DNA of 64,000 bases from Arthrobacter sp. SLBN-112 (GCF_030944625.1 NZ_JAUSXY010000001.1:2294001-2358000), one strand, 5' to 3'. Counted from the first letter of the stretch, positions 26,809 to 36,434 are shown. Notes: generated from the sequence alone by a model not told the origin. Translations and numbers: made by a program.

Positions 26809-27461
26809 GGCGCGGCAGCCCGCCAGGCAACAGTAACCAGCAGGCGGCTGCCGTCCTGACAACCACCGGTGGAGCCCCCGTGGAGGTACGGCGGTCGGCA
26901 CGCCGCACCCGGACCGTGGCGGCATTCTGGGAAGACGGGACCGCGGTGGTTGCCATTCCGGCACGGTTCACTGCGGCCCAGGAACGCGAGTGGGTCCACC
27001 GCATGCTGGCAAAGCTGCACAAACAGGGGGAGCGGCCCGCGGCTGCCGGCCGGCGGCGGCCCGCCACCGACGAGGCCCTCGCGGCCCACGCCGCCCACCT
27101 GTCCATCAAGTACCTTGGCGGCCGGGCAACGCCCACATCCGTTCGCTGGGTCAGCAACCAGAACTCCCGCTGGGGTTCCGCGACCCCGGCCGAGGGAACC
27201 ATCCGCCTGTCGGACAAGCTGCGCCCCATGCCGCAATGGGTCATCGATTACGTCCTGCTGCACGAACTGGCGCACCTGCTGGTGGCCTCCCATAACGCAA
27301 CGTTCTGGCAACTCCTCGAGGCCTATCCGGAAACACAACGAGCGAAGGCGTTCCTCGAAGGTGTTTCGTTTGCCACGTCACGGGGCCTGGATAAAAACGC
27401 CGCCCCCTCGGAATGCATGCCTACCACTGCCGGGAACACCTGGCCGGGCGACGCCGACTAG
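26805..27461 (+). CDS. YgjP-like metal-dependent hydrolase (M48/WLM-related)
   Basis: The 218-residue protein carries the zinc motif LLHELAHLLVASHNATFWQLLE (His153, Glu154, His157, third His in SHNATF). It also has the YgjP-typical NQNSRWGSATPAEGTIRLSDKL, where the RWGS segment is strongly conserved. This family is related to Wss1/SPRTN-like and YgjP proteases, and its substrate is unknown. GTG 26805 overlaps the uvrD2 stop, so the two are translationally coupled. That makes a DNA-repair or DNA-protein-crosslink role attractive but unproven. Confidence 0.82.
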   Translation: MRRGSPPGNSNQQAAAVLTTTGGAPVEVRRSARRTRTVAAFWEDGTAVVAIPARFTAAQEREWVHRMLAKLHKQGERPAAAGRRRPATDEALAAHAAHLSIKYLGGRATPTSVRWVSNQNSRWGSATPAEGTIRLSDKLRPMPQWVIDYVLLHELAHLLVASHNATFWQLLEAYPETQRAKAFLEGVSFATSRGLDKNAAPSECMPTTAGNTWPGDAD

Positions 27462-27537
27462 GGTCCGCCACTCGACGCGCAGCGTCCGCACCAAACCGCG
27501 CGGGCAGCACTCAAAGCACCGGCATGACTTAAAGCGC

Positions 27538-27564
27538 GGCGCGGCCGGGAAACCCGGCCGCGCC
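27538..27564. terminator. Hairpin between convergent ygjP-like and DUF2342 genes
   Basis: GGCGCGGCCGGG-AAA-CCCGGCCGCGCC is a perfect 12-bp stem with a 3-nt loop, 9 bp beyond the DUF2342 stop. No T tract follows, which is common in high-GC actinobacteria. Confidence 0.6.
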
Positions 27565-27572
27565 ATGCAGTG

Positions 27573-29027
27573 TCAGCTCTTCGGCTGGTCCGTACCGCCG
27601 TCGTCGTCCTTGCGGTCCGTGTCCTGGCCGTCGTTGTCCCCGTCCGTGCCGGCGGCGGTGCCTCCGTCAGCGGCAGGGGCATCGTCAAAACCGCCGCTGA
27701 GCAATTTCTGCAGTGCATCATCCACTTCGCTGTCACTGGCCTCGGCGAGCTTCCGGCGGGAGCTGAAACCCTTCGGGTCGTCGAGGTCTTCGGCGGTGGG
27801 CAGCAGGTCGGGGTGGTGCCAGATGGCGTCCCGGCCCTCGATGCCGCGCTCATCCTTCAATGTTGCCCACAGGGTGGCGGCGTCGCGCAGGCGGCGCGGC
27901 CGCAGCTCCAGTCCCACCAGGGAGGCAAACGCGTGTTCGGCCGGACCGCCGGTGGCCCTGCGGCGCCGCACCGTTTCCCGGAGGGCTCCGGCGGAGGGCA
28001 ACAGCTTTTCGGTGGCGGCAGCGGTGAGCTCGTCCACCCAGCCTTCCACCAGGGCCAAGGCCGTCTCGAGCTTCTCCAATGCCTGCTCCTGGGCGGGGGT
28101 CCGCTGCGGCATGAACACGCCTTGGGACAGGGCTTCCTGGATGCCTTCCGGGTTGCTCGGATCGAGGTCGCGGGCGAGTTCCTCGATGCGGGAGGTATCG
28201 ATGTGGATACCTCGGGCGTAGGCCTCGATGGCGCCCAGCAGGTGGCCGCGCAGCCATGGCACCTGTACGAAGAGGCGCGCGTGCGCGGCTTCCCGGACGG
28301 CAAGGAACAGCCGGATGTCGTTCTCGGGCAGCGACAGGCCCGCACCGAATGCGGCGACATTCGCGGGCAGGAGCGCCATTTCGAGGTCTGCGAGCGGGAC
28401 TCCGATGTCGGTGGAGCTGACCACATCCTTGGACAGGGCGCCGATGGCCTGACCAAGTTGCATGCCGAAGATGGCGCCGCCCATGTTCTGCAGCATCGAG
28501 GAGGCGCCGCCCATCATGGATTTCATTTCCTCGGGCATCTGCTCGGTCATGGCGGAGGACAGGGCGTTGGCGATGCTGTTGGCCACCGGTTCGGTCAGCC
28601 GCTTCCACGTGCCCAGGGTTGCTTCCACCCATTCCGCACGGGACCAGGCCTTGCCGATCAGCCCCGTGGCAGGCAGGTCCGTGACCGGATCCAGCCAGAG
28701 TTCCGCCAGCCGGAGTGCTTCATCGACGTCCCGTGACTGCTGGGCGGTGACCGAGGGGTCCGAACTGCCGGCGGCCACGCGGCGGGCATTGTCATGGGCC
28801 AGGGTCCAGTTGACGGGGCCCTCGGACGGCGCACTCATCATCGCCTGCACCTGCGAGAACATCTGGGCCAGCAGATTGGGGTCATCGGGCAGGCCGGCAG
28901 CCTTGGCGAGCTCGGCGGGGTCGAAGTTTTCCATCCCCTTGCCGCCCATCAGGTTCTGCAGCATCTCGGCCAACGGATCCTTGGGATTGTCGTCGCCGTT
29001 GGACGGATTGAGTGGGTTGGAGGTCAT
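27573..29027 (-). CDS. DUF2342 zincin-like protein
   Basis: The 484-residue protein matches the actinobacterial DUF2342 (zincin_2) family. It has LQNMGGAIFGMQLGQAIGAL, the degenerate metallopeptidase motif VREAAHARLFVQVPWL (ExxH rather than HExxH), and a C-terminal ALETLEgrade region with LVEGWVDEL. Family members are annotated as hydrolases or F420-associated proteins without proven activity. The last 35 residues are Asp/Gly-rich and disordered. It is divergent from the PDZ/Lon protease, the same neighbour as in mycobacteria. GGCGGGA upstream of ATG 29027 can serve as the ribosome-binding site. Confidence 0.8.
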   Translation of the reverse strand: MTSNPLNPSNGDDNPKDPLAEMLQNLMGGKGMENFDPAELAKAAGLPDDPNLLAQMFSQVQAMMSAPSEGPVNWTLAHDNARRVAAGSSDPSVTAQQSRDVDEALRLAELWLDPVTDLPATGLIGKAWSRAEWVEATLGTWKRLTEPVANSIANALSSAMTEQMPEEMKSMMGGASSMLQNMGGAIFGMQLGQAIGALSKDVVSSTDIGVPLADLEMALLPANVAAFGAGLSLPENDIRLFLAVREAAHARLFVQVPWLRGHLLGAIEAYARGIHIDTSRIEELARDLDPSNPEGIQEALSQGVFMPQRTPAQEQALEKLETALALVEGWVDELTAAATEKLLPSAGALRETVRRRRATGGPAEHAFASLVGLELRPRRLRDAATLWATLKDERGIEGRDAIWHHPDLLPTAEDLDDPKGFSSRRKLAEASDSEVDDALQKLLSGGFDDAPAADGGTAAGTDGDNDGQDTDRKDDDGGTDQPKS

Positions 29028-29150
29028 GGTCCCGCCGATCGATGGTGTGACTGTTGATCAGTCTTCACGGTACCCCGGTGGGGCGCGGCTGTCTGCCGCC
29101 CGCCGCCGTCGTTCGCTCTAGGCAAAGCGGCCCGGGACACCTTCACCGCG

Positions 29151-29156
29151 TACTGT
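29151..29156 (+). promoter_or_regulatory. -10 element of the PDZ/Lon protease gene
   Basis: TACTGT lies 7 nt before GTG 29164, suggesting a leaderless or nearly leaderless mRNA and supporting that start. Confidence 0.45.
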
Positions 29157-29163
29157 TGGTGGG

Positions 29164-30376
29164 GTGACTACAACCCGTGGCGGCCATTCCTCCGAGGACC
29201 ACGTTCCCGAGCTTCGCCCCTCCTCCGATCCGGAACCAGCGGACGCCGGCGGCTCCTTTGAGGGCCGGGACGGCAGCGGTTCGGCAGGTGCCGCAGGAGG
29301 CACAGTTACGAACGACGGCGGACGGCAAGTCAGGCGCCTGTCCACCATGATGGTTGCCGGGCTGGCAGCGCTGGGGCTGGGCATCGCTGTTGGCACCCTT
29401 CCGGTGCCATACGTCATCGAGTCACCCGGGCCCACATACAACACACTGGGGGAGAGCCAGGGGCATCCGGTCATCAATGTCAGCGGCCACGAAACCTACC
29501 CGGCGGCGGGAAGCCTGGACCTGACCACGGTGTACGTCGACGGCGGTCCCACGGGCTCCGTCAGCATCCTCAGCGCCTTCTCCGCGTGGCTGGACAGTTC
29601 CAAGGCCGTCTACCCGGAGGAATTGATCTACCCCACGGGTACCACCAAGCAAGAGGCCCAGGAACAAAGCGCGGTGGCCATGACCACCTCCCAGGAGAAC
29701 GCCGTTGCCTCGGCCCTGAATGAACTCAAGATTCCTTTCAGCCAGCAGCTCCAGGCCGCGGACCTGTCAAAGGATTCGGCGTCCGCCGGGAAGATCCAGC
29801 AGGGCGACGTCCTGAAGACGATCAACGGCAAGGACATCACCTCCCTTTCCGTTATCCAGGATGAACTGGCCGCGGGCAAGGGTGCTCCGGCAACCGTGAC
29901 TGTGGAGCGGGCAGGCCAGCCGGTCACCCTCGACATCACGCCCAAGGACAACGGCCAGGGCCGGTACATTCTCGGCGTCATGCTCAAGTACCTGTTCAAT
30001 TTCCCCTTCCAGGTGCAGATTTCCCTGGACAAGGTGGGGCGGACCGAGCGCCGGGCTCATGTTCTCGCTGGGCATTATCGACACCGTTACCCCGGGTGAC
30101 CTCACCGGCGGTAAGCACATTGCGGGCACAGGCACCATTTCCCCGGACGGGACGGTGGGCCCCATCGGCGGCATCGCGCAGAAGATGCGCGGTGCGCGTT
30201 CATCCGGTGCCACCCTCTTCCTCGCGCCCGCCGGCAACTGCGACGAGGTTGCCGGCCACGTTCCGGACGGCCTCCAGGTGGTCCGCGTGGAAAACCTGTC
30301 CCAGGCCCGGCACGCGGTGGAGTCAGCAGGCAGCGGCCAGGACACATCCGGCCTGCCGACCTGCGCAAACAACTAG
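29164..30376 (+). pseudogene. PDZ-domain Lon-type serine protease (YlbL-like), frameshifted
   Basis: The first frame gives a membrane helix (STMMVAGLAALGLGIAVGTL), then PVPYVIESPGPTYNTLG and a PDZ domain (GKIQQGDVLKTINGKDITS). It ends with YLFNFPFQVQISLDKVG. The next residues should be GPSAGL, containing the Lon catalytic Ser, but four G's at 30036-30039 shift the frame. Removing one G restores GGPSAGLMFSLGIIDTVTPGDL and runs to 30376 with the catalytic Lys in GPIGGIAQKMRGA. The repaired length is 403 residues. As given, the protein would lose its active site. A one-base homopolymer error is the simplest explanation. UPF0182 follows it as in mycobacteria. Confidence 0.86.
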
Positions 30377-30520
30377 ACTGGGCGCAACTAGAACCGACAG
30401 GAACTAAGCTCCACCGCCACTCGTGGCACAGATGACGGACCAAACCAGCCGTTTTTGGCCGGTAGCGTACGTCGCTCGCACGCTTCGAATATTCTGACGA
30501 CCAGCTATGAGGTACCCAGT

Positions 30521-33520
30521 TTGTCCCGTCCCGCCAGCACCATGCCTACAGGCAGACCCCCTTCACGACGCGGCGCCCTGACGCCCACCCTGATCGTTGT
30601 CGCCCTGGTGGTAGTGGGCTTCATATTCTTCGCAAACGTCTGGACCGACGTCCTCTGGTACCGGCAGCTGGGCTTCATCGAGGTCTTCATCACGGAGAAC
30701 CTGGCCAAGATCGCCACGTTCGTGGTGGGTTTCGTCCTGATGTTCGCGGCCGTCTTCTTCGCCATCCGGATCGCCTACAACGCCCGGCCGGTCTACGCGC
30801 CGGACTCAGAGGTGCGGGACAACCTCAACAGGTACCAGGCCCAGCTTGAGCCGGTCCGCCGGATTGTCATGGTGGGGCTTCCGGTCCTGTTCGGCCTGTT
30901 TGCGGGCAGCGCCGCCGCAAGCCAGTGGCAGAAGGTGCTGCTCTTCTTCAACCAGGTGGGCTTCGGCCAAAACGATCCGCAGTTCGGCATGGACATCAGC
31001 TTCTACCTGATGACCTTGCCGTTCCTGGGATTTGTGACCGGGTTCCTCATCAGCGTGGTGGTCATTGCCGGCATTGCGGGGATCCTCACCCACTACCTTT
31101 ACGGCAGCATCCGGCTCATGGAGCGCGGTGTGTTCACCAGCCGTGCAGCACAGATCCACATCGCCGTCACGGGTGCGGCCTTCCTGCTTCTCCTGGGCGT
31201 CAACTTCTGGCTGGACCGCTTCTCGTCCGTGCAGAGCAACGGCGGCCGCTGGGCCGGTGCCCTCTACACCGACGTCAACGCCGTCATCCCCACCAAGTCC
31301 ATCCTCGCTGTCGCGGCCGCCCTGGTGGCGGTCCTGTTCATCGTTGCCGCGGTGATCGGCCGCTGGCGCCTGCCGGTGATCGGCACCGCGATGCTGATCA
31401 TCACCTCCATCCTGGCCGGCGGCGTCTACCCGTGGGTGATCCAGCAGTTCCAGGTGCGTCCGTCCGAGCAGACGCTTGAAAGCCAGTACATCCAGCGCAA
31501 CATTGAGAACACCCGCAAGGCCTATGGCCTGGACGGCATCCAGGAGACCCGCTACGACGCCACGAACACGGCCAGCACCGGTGCGTTGGCGCCGGACGCC
31601 CAGACCACTGCGAACATCCGGCTCCTGGATCCGAACCTGATCTCGGACGCCTTCGCGCAGCTGGAACAGTACCGTCCGTACTACCAGTTCCCGAAGGCCC
31701 TCAACGTGGACCGCTACGAGGTGGACGGCAAAGTCCAGGACACCGTGATCGCGGTGCGCGAGCTGAACCCCACCAACGTTGCCACCAACCAGCAGGGCTG
31801 GCTGAACCAGCACGTGGTGTACACGCACGGCTACGGCGTTGTGGCCGCCAAGGGCAACAAGTTTACCGTCGACGGCAAGCCTGACTTCCTTCAGTCCGGC
31901 ATTCCGTCCACCGGCGTCCTTGGTAGTGATTCCACCTACGAGCCGCGGATCTACTTCGGCGAGTCCTCGCCGGAATACTCGATCGTGGGGGCTCCCGACG
32001 GTGCCACCCCGCGCGAACAGGACCGCCCCTCGGGGAAGGAAGGGGAGGGCGAAACCCAGTACACCTTCAAGGGCAACGGCGGCCCGAACGTCGGCTCGTT
32101 CTTCAACAAGATCCTGTACGCCATCAAGTTCCAGTCATCAGACCTGCTGCTCTCGGATGGCGTGAACTCCGACTCGCAAATCCTCTACGACCGGAACCCC
32201 CGCGACCGCGTCCAGAAGGTGGCTCCGTACCTGACGGTGGACGGCGGCTCATACCCGGCGCTGGTGGACGGCCGGGTCAAGTGGATCGTGGACGCCTACA
32301 CCACCAGCCAGTACTTCCCCTACTCGCAGCAGAAGCAGCTGTCCGATGCGACGGCTGATTCCCAGACCAGCTCCGGCCGTGCCGTGGCGCTGCCCAACAG
32401 CACGGTGAACTACATCCGGAACTCAGTCAAGGCCACCGTCGACGCTTATGACGGCTCGGTCACCCTGTACGCCTGGGATGACACCGACCCCGTCCTCAAG
32501 GCCTGGCAGAAGGTCTTCCCGTCTTCGCTGAAGCCGTACTCCGAGATGTCGGGTGCCCTGATGAGCCACGTCCGCTACCCGGAGGACCTCTTCAAGGTCC
32601 AGCGTGAACTCCTGGGGCAGTACCACGTGACGGACCCCACCAGCTTCTACAAGAACAACGATGCGTGGAGCACCCCGGCCGATCCGACGGTGAGTACGGA
32701 TGTCAAGCAGCCTCCGTTCTACATGTCGCTGCAGATGCCCGACCAGCAGAAACCGGCGTTCCAATTGACGTCGTCGTTCATCCCGCAGATCGTCAACGGA
32801 AACGCACGGAACGTGCTGTATGGGTTCCTGGCCGCCGATTCCGACGCCGGAAGCCAGGCGGGCGTGAAGGCGGACGGCTACGGCAAGCTGCGGCTTCTGC
32901 AGATTCCGCCGGAGACGCAGGTGCCCGGTCCCGGGCAGGCACAGAACAAGTTCAACTCGGACCCCACGGTTTCGCAGGCCCTCAACCTGCTGCGGCAGGG
33001 CGCATCGGATGTCCTGAACGGCAACCTGCTCACCCTTCCCGTGGGCGGCGGCATCCTGTACGTCCAGCCGGTCTATCTCAAGTCCACAGGCGAGACGTCC
33101 TACCCAACCCTGCAGCGCGTGCTGGTGGCGTTCGGTGACAAGGTGGGATTCGCGCCAACCCTTGACGCCGCCCTGAAACAGCTTTTCGGCGGCGATTCGG
33201 GGGCTGCTGCCGGTGACTCGGCCAACAACGGGCAGGCACCTGCAGGGCCCGCAGCGCCGTCGACGCCGGCGGAAGCCGATGCGAAGGCCCAGCTGAAGGC
33301 GGCCCTGGACGATGCCAATTCGGCCATCCAGGCGGGGCAGACGGCGCTTGCCGCCGGCGACTTCGCTGCCTATGGCGAGGCGCAGAAGAAGGTGGCGGCC
33401 GCACTGCAGAAGGCGATGGATGCAGAGGCCAAGCTGCCGGCCACCGCTCCGGAGGCCACGCCGGCCCCGGCAGCCTCCGGCACGCCTTCGGCGACGCCGT
33501 CTCCGTCAGCGAGCCGCTAG
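30521..33520 (+). CDS. UPF0182 family membrane protein
   Basis: The protein has about 999 residues from TTG 30521, which follows TGAGGT at a spacing of 8 nt. The frame is open back to 30455, but those residues are unlike the family. Seven hydrophobic segments fill the first 310 residues, for example [20 protein letters not shown] and [21 protein letters not shown] large extracytoplasmic domain with the UPF0182 pattern follows ([25 protein letters not shown] is read as [20 protein letters not shown] here). The C-terminal 100 residues are Ala/Pro-rich. The function is unknown; the family is a near-universal actinobacterial core gene. Confidence 0.88.
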   Translation: MSRPASTMPTGRPPSRRGALTPTLIVVALVVVGFIFFANVWTDVLWYRQLGFIEVFITENLAKIATFVVGFVLMFAAVFFAIRIAYNARPVYAPDSEVRDNLNRYQAQLEPVRRIVMVGLPVLFGLFAGSAAASQWQKVLLFFNQVGFGQNDPQFGMDISFYLMTLPFLGFVTGFLISVVVIAGIAGILTHYLYGSIRLMERGVFTSRAAQIHIAVTGAAFLLLLGVNFWLDRFSSVQSNGGRWAGALYTDVNAVIPTKSILAVAAALVAVLFIVAAVIGRWRLPVIGTAMLIITSILAGGVYPWVIQQFQVRPSEQTLESQYIQRNIENTRKAYGLDGIQETRYDATNTASTGALAPDAQTTANIRLLDPNLISDAFAQLEQYRPYYQFPKALNVDRYEVDGKVQDTVIAVRELNPTNVATNQQGWLNQHVVYTHGYGVVAAKGNKFTVDGKPDFLQSGIPSTGVLGSDSTYEPRIYFGESSPEYSIVGAPDGATPREQDRPSGKEGEGETQYTFKGNGGPNVGSFFNKILYAIKFQSSDLLLSDGVNSDSQILYDRNPRDRVQKVAPYLTVDGGSYPALVDGRVKWIVDAYTTSQYFPYSQQKQLSDATADSQTSSGRAVALPNSTVNYIRNSVKATVDAYDGSVTLYAWDDTDPVLKAWQKVFPSSLKPYSEMSGALMSHVRYPEDLFKVQRELLGQYHVTDPTSFYKNNDAWSTPADPTVSTDVKQPPFYMSLQMPDQQKPAFQLTSSFIPQIVNGNARNVLYGFLAADSDAGSQAGVKADGYGKLRLLQIPPETQVPGPGQAQNKFNSDPTVSQALNLLRQGASDVLNGNLLTLPVGGGILYVQPVYLKSTGETSYPTLQRVLVAFGDKVGFAPTLDAALKQLFGGDSGAAAGDSANNGQAPAGPAAPSTPAEADAKAQLKAALDDANSAIQAGQTALAAGDFAAYGEAQKKVAAALQKAMDAEAKLPATAPEATPAPAASGTPSATPSPSASR

Positions 33521-33600
33521 TCCGACGACGGCGGTCCGGCATCCGAGCCTCCACGGGGGCGGGTGCCGGGCCGGCGTAACGGACGTCACGCCTCCTCGAT

Positions 33601-33629
33601 TTGGCCTCCGGTTCACCTCCCGGTAAAGT
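33601..33629 (+). promoter_or_regulatory. Promoter of the first initiator tRNA gene
   Basis: TTGGCC (33601-33606), a 17-nt spacer and TAAAGT (33624-33629) lie 11 nt before the tRNA. Spacing and position suit a sigma-70-type promoter. Confidence 0.5.
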
Positions 33630-33640
33630 AGTTCTTGCGA

Positions 33641-33714
33641 CGCGGGGTGGAGCAGTTCGGTAGCTCGCTGGGCTCATAACCCAGAGGTCACAGGTTCAAA
33701 TCCTGTCCCCGCAA
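33641..33714 (+). tRNA. Initiator tRNA-fMet (CAT), copy 1
   Basis: The 74-nt gene folds into a full cloverleaf: acceptor CGCGGGG/CCCCGCA, anticodon arm CTGGG-CTCATAA-CCCAG with anticodon CAT, and T arm ACAGG-TTCAAAT-CCTGT. The unpaired C1-A72 end and three consecutive G:C pairs in the anticodon stem mark the initiator rather than elongator tRNA-Met. CCA is not encoded. Confidence 0.95.
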
Positions 33715-33720
33715 CTGAGG

Positions 33721-33757
33721 AAGGCCCGAACATTGGAAACAATGTTCGGGCCTTTTG
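33721..33757 (+). terminator. Rho-independent terminator after tRNA-fMet copy 1
   Basis: AAGGCCCGAACATT pairs with AATGTTCGGGCCTT around GGAAAC and is followed by further T's. It is a textbook intrinsic terminator. Confidence 0.88.
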
Positions 33758-33859
33758 CTTTGCCCACGCAGCGGTGGCAGCCCCTTCGGTCGAACTGTCC
33801 GGGTGGGCGATGGCTGTGGTCTGGACCGCTGCAAAAGTAGGGTAGTGTTGATCAAGCGA

Positions 33860-33933
33860 CGCGGGGTGGAGCAGTTCGGTAGCTCGCTGGGCTCATAACC
33901 CAGAGGTCACAGGTTCAAATCCTGTCCCCGCAA
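33860..33933 (+). tRNA. Initiator tRNA-fMet (CAT), copy 2
   Basis: It is identical to copy 1 over all 74 nt, and the identity extends to GCGA before and CT after. It has its own upstream TAGTGT (33843-33848) and its own terminator, so the two genes are separate transcription units rather than one tandem transcript. Confidence 0.95.
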
Positions 33934-33938
33934 CTTAT

Positions 33939-33981
33939 GAAGGCCCCGCCGGCAGTTACGTCGGCCGGGGCCTTCTTTTTT
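33939..33981 (+). terminator. Rho-independent terminator after tRNA-fMet copy 2
   Basis: GAAGGCCCCG pairs with CGGGGCCTTC, with a further GC-rich inner stem, and is followed by TTTTTT. The sequence differs from the terminator of copy 1. Confidence 0.85.
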
Positions 33982-34072
33982 CTTTGGATGCGCACAGTTC
34001 CTAGTATTCTCTTTCGCAGGGCTCCACGATCCGTGGGCAGCCACAAGCCATTCTTGAGAGGTATGTTGTTCG

Positions 34073-35005
34073 ATGGCCACACCCACGAAGAAGCCCGGCG
34101 CCGCGACGGGTAAGCGGTCCCGGCTCTACTGGGCGGTTCCCGCCGTCCTCGTGGGACTGGTCCTGGCAGTGCTGATCGCCAGGCTGCTGATGGGGCTGCC
34201 GGCCGTTGCCTCCTTCGTTGCCGATTATCCGGGCCACTCCGAACTGCCTGCCAACGCTCCCGTGGGGTTCCCGGCGTGGCTCGCCTGGCAACACTTCCTG
34301 AACGGGTTCTTCCTGCTCCTGATCATCCGCACCGGCTGGCAGGTGCGGACCACGACGCGTCCCAGCGGGCACTGGACCAGGAACAACAAGGGCCTGATCC
34401 GCACCAGGAACGCGCCAACCAAAATCAGCCTGGAGCTCTGGTTCCACCTGACGCTCGATGCCCTGTGGATTCTCAACGGGCTGGTCTTCGCGATCCTGCT
34501 GTTCGCCACCGGCCAATGGACCCGCATCGTCCCCACGAGCTGGGATGTCGTCCCCAATGCCGTCTCGGCCGCCCTGCAGTACGCCTCGCTGGACTGGCCC
34601 GTGGAAGACGGCTGGATCAACTACAACGCGCTGCAACTCCTGGCCTACTTCGTGACCGTCTTCATCGCCGCGCCGCTGGCGTTCATCACCGGCCTCCGGA
34701 TGTCCTCCGCATGGCCCAAGAAGGCAGCCGGGCTCAACAAGGCCTACCCGATCGAATGGGCGCGTGCCATCCACTTCCCGGTGATGATCTACTTCGTGGC
34801 CTTCATCGTGGTCCACGTCTTCCTGGTACTCACCACCGGCGCCCTGCGGAACCTGAACCACATGTACGGCGTCCGCGACGACGACGGCTGGTTAGGCTTC
34901 TGGGTTTTCCTTGCCTCCGTTGCGGTCATGGTCGCCGCCTGGTTCCTGGCCCGGCCGATCTTCCTGCGGCCCATCGCGTCCCTCATGGGCAAGGTCAGCC
35001 GCTAG
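34073..35005 (+). CDS. Cytochrome b/b6-domain membrane protein (cytochrome b561 / FdhI-like)
   Basis: The 310-residue protein has five to six hydrophobic helices and histidines placed as haem ligands: LAWQHFLNGFFLLLI, LELWFHLTLDALW, WARAIHFPVMIYFVAF and FIVVHVFLVLTTG. This is the di-haem cytochrome b subunit layout that anchors molybdopterin oxidoreductases and hands electrons to or from quinone. No molybdenum enzyme gene is adjacent, so its partner is unknown. TATGTT lies 5 nt before ATG 34073. Its 3' end overlaps the convergent photolyase gene by 11 bp. Confidence 0.8.
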   Translation: MATPTKKPGAATGKRSRLYWAVPAVLVGLVLAVLIARLLMGLPAVASFVADYPGHSELPANAPVGFPAWLAWQHFLNGFFLLLIIRTGWQVRTTTRPSGHWTRNNKGLIRTRNAPTKISLELWFHLTLDALWILNGLVFAILLFATGQWTRIVPTSWDVVPNAVSAALQYASLDWPVEDGWINYNALQLLAYFVTVFIAAPLAFITGLRMSSAWPKKAAGLNKAYPIEWARAIHFPVMIYFVAFIVVHVFLVLTTGALRNLNHMYGVRDDDGWLGFWVFLASVAVMVAAWFLARPIFLRPIASLMGKVSR

Positions 35006-36434
35006 GCTCAGCGTCCTTGAGCTCCTGGTAGGCGTTCAGCGCCCGCTCTCTCGATTCAGGCAGGTCCACGAGCGGTTCCGGGTAGCCTTCAACCCCGAAT
35101 TTCCACGGCTCGTGGATGGCCTTGCTGTCGAGGTCCGAAAGTTCCGGGATGAACTCGCGCAGGTACCGCCCGGCGGCGTCGAATTTCTTGCTTTGCGTCA
35201 CCGGGTTGAAGATCCGGTAATACGGTGAGGCATCGGCGCCCGAACCGGCCACCCACTGCCAGTTGGCGGGGTTGTTGGCGGCGTCGGCGTCCACCAGGGT
35301 GTCCCAGAACCATTCCTCCCCAATCCGCCAGTCGGTCAGGAGGTTCTTGACCAGGAACGATGCAGCCGCCATTCGGACCCGGTTGTGCATCCAGCCGGTC
35401 TGCCACAACTGCCTCATGCCGGCGTCCACCAGGGGATATCCGGTGTTTCCTTGCTGCCAGGCCGCAAGTTCGCGCTTGCCCGGCGACTCCCATTGGAACT
35501 TGTCGAACGCCGGCCGGAAGTTTTGGCTGGCCAGGTCCGGATTGTGGTACAGCAGATGCCAGTTGAATTCGCGCCAGCCCAGTTCCGAACGGAATATTCC
35601 GACGTCGGCAGGGACTTTGCGGGGGTGTCGGCGGCGGATCTCGCGCCACACGCGGAACGGGCTGACCTCACCGAAACGCAAATACGGTGACAACCTGCTG
35701 GTTCCGTCAGTGCCGGGCAGGTTCCTGCCCGTGCCGTAGTCCTCGATGGGGCCGTCCAGGAAGTCCTCCAGGCGGTGCGCAGCGCCCTTCTCGCCGGGCT
35801 CCCAGGCCTCTGCCAGGCCGCCGCTCCAGGCCGGGGAGGTGGGCAGGAGTTCCCAGCTGCTGAGCGTGTCACTGCCTGGCAGGCCGCGTCCGGCCGAAGC
35901 AGGTCCGGGCAGCGTCCCGGGCGCCTCCAAGGGATCGCGGATGTCCTGCGCAGCCAGGCAGGCCCGCCAGAAGGGCGAGTAGACCTTGTAGGGGCCGCCC
36001 GCGCCGGTATGGATGGTCCAGGGCTCGAAAAGCAGGTTCGCCTGGAAGCTGGCGGCCTCGATCCCGTTCTCGCCCGCCCATTCCTTGAGCCCGGCGTCAA
36101 TGGTGCGCTCGGGCAGCCCGTACCGGCGGTTCCAAAAGATGTGGGAGGCGTTGGTCCGGGTCGCCAGTTCCTGGATAATGCGGGCCGCGGGACCACGGCG
36201 CAGGACCAGCCGGGACCCCTGGCTTTCAAGGTCACCAGCCAGGGCCGCCAGGGAATGGTGAAGCCACCAGCGGCTGGCACCACCGAGTGGGCGTACCCCG
36301 TCGGACTCCTCGTCGAGGATGTACACCACCGTCATGGGACCGCCCAGGCTGGCCGCAGCGTCCAGCGCCGGGTTGTCGTCCAGGCGGAGGTCGTCGCGCA
36401 GCCATACCAAGGAGATTTCTTCAGTGGATGCCAT
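34995..36434 (-). CDS. phr: Deoxyribodipyrimidine photolyase (class I)
   Basis: The 479-residue flavoprotein uses blue light to split cyclobutane pyrimidine dimers. The N-terminal Rossmann-like antenna domain starts ISLVWLRDDLRLDDNPALDAA. The FAD domain has TSRLSPYLRFGEVSPFRVW, ELGWREFNWHLLYHNP and MHNRVRMAAASFLVKNLL, then TDWRIGEEWFWDTLVDAD and the Trp-rich NWQWVAGSGADASPYYRIFNP. All are class I CPD photolyase signatures. TAGCGT is 6 nt before ATG 36434, pointing to a leaderless mRNA. Confidence 0.93.
   Translation of the reverse strand: MASTEEISLVWLRDDLRLDDNPALDAAASLGGPMTVVYILDEESDGVRPLGGASRWWLHHSLAALAGDLESQGSRLVLRRGPAARIIQELATRTNASHIFWNRRYGLPERTIDAGLKEWAGENGIEAASFQANLLFEPWTIHTGAGGPYKVYSPFWRACLAAQDIRDPLEAPGTLPGPASAGRGLPGSDTLSSWELLPTSPAWSGGLAEAWEPGEKGAAHRLEDFLDGPIEDYGTGRNLPGTDGTSRLSPYLRFGEVSPFRVWREIRRRHPRKVPADVGIFRSELGWREFNWHLLYHNPDLASQNFRPAFDKFQWESPGKRELAAWQQGNTGYPLVDAGMRQLWQTGWMHNRVRMAAASFLVKNLLTDWRIGEEWFWDTLVDADAANNPANWQWVAGSGADASPYYRIFNPVTQSKKFDAAGRYLREFIPELSDLDSKAIHEPWKFGVEGYPEPLVDLPESRERALNAYQELKDAEPSG

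Noticed and set aside
27570..28736. Plus-strand open frame of 388 codons opposite the DUF2342 gene
   Set aside because: The minus-strand frame has family motifs and a ribosome-binding site. The plus frame is repetitive Gly/Gln/Val/His.
33641..33933. The duplicated tRNA sequence as an integration (att) duplication
   Set aside because: Only 145 bp separate the copies. There is no integrase or foreign gene between them, and each copy is a complete tRNA gene with its own terminator.
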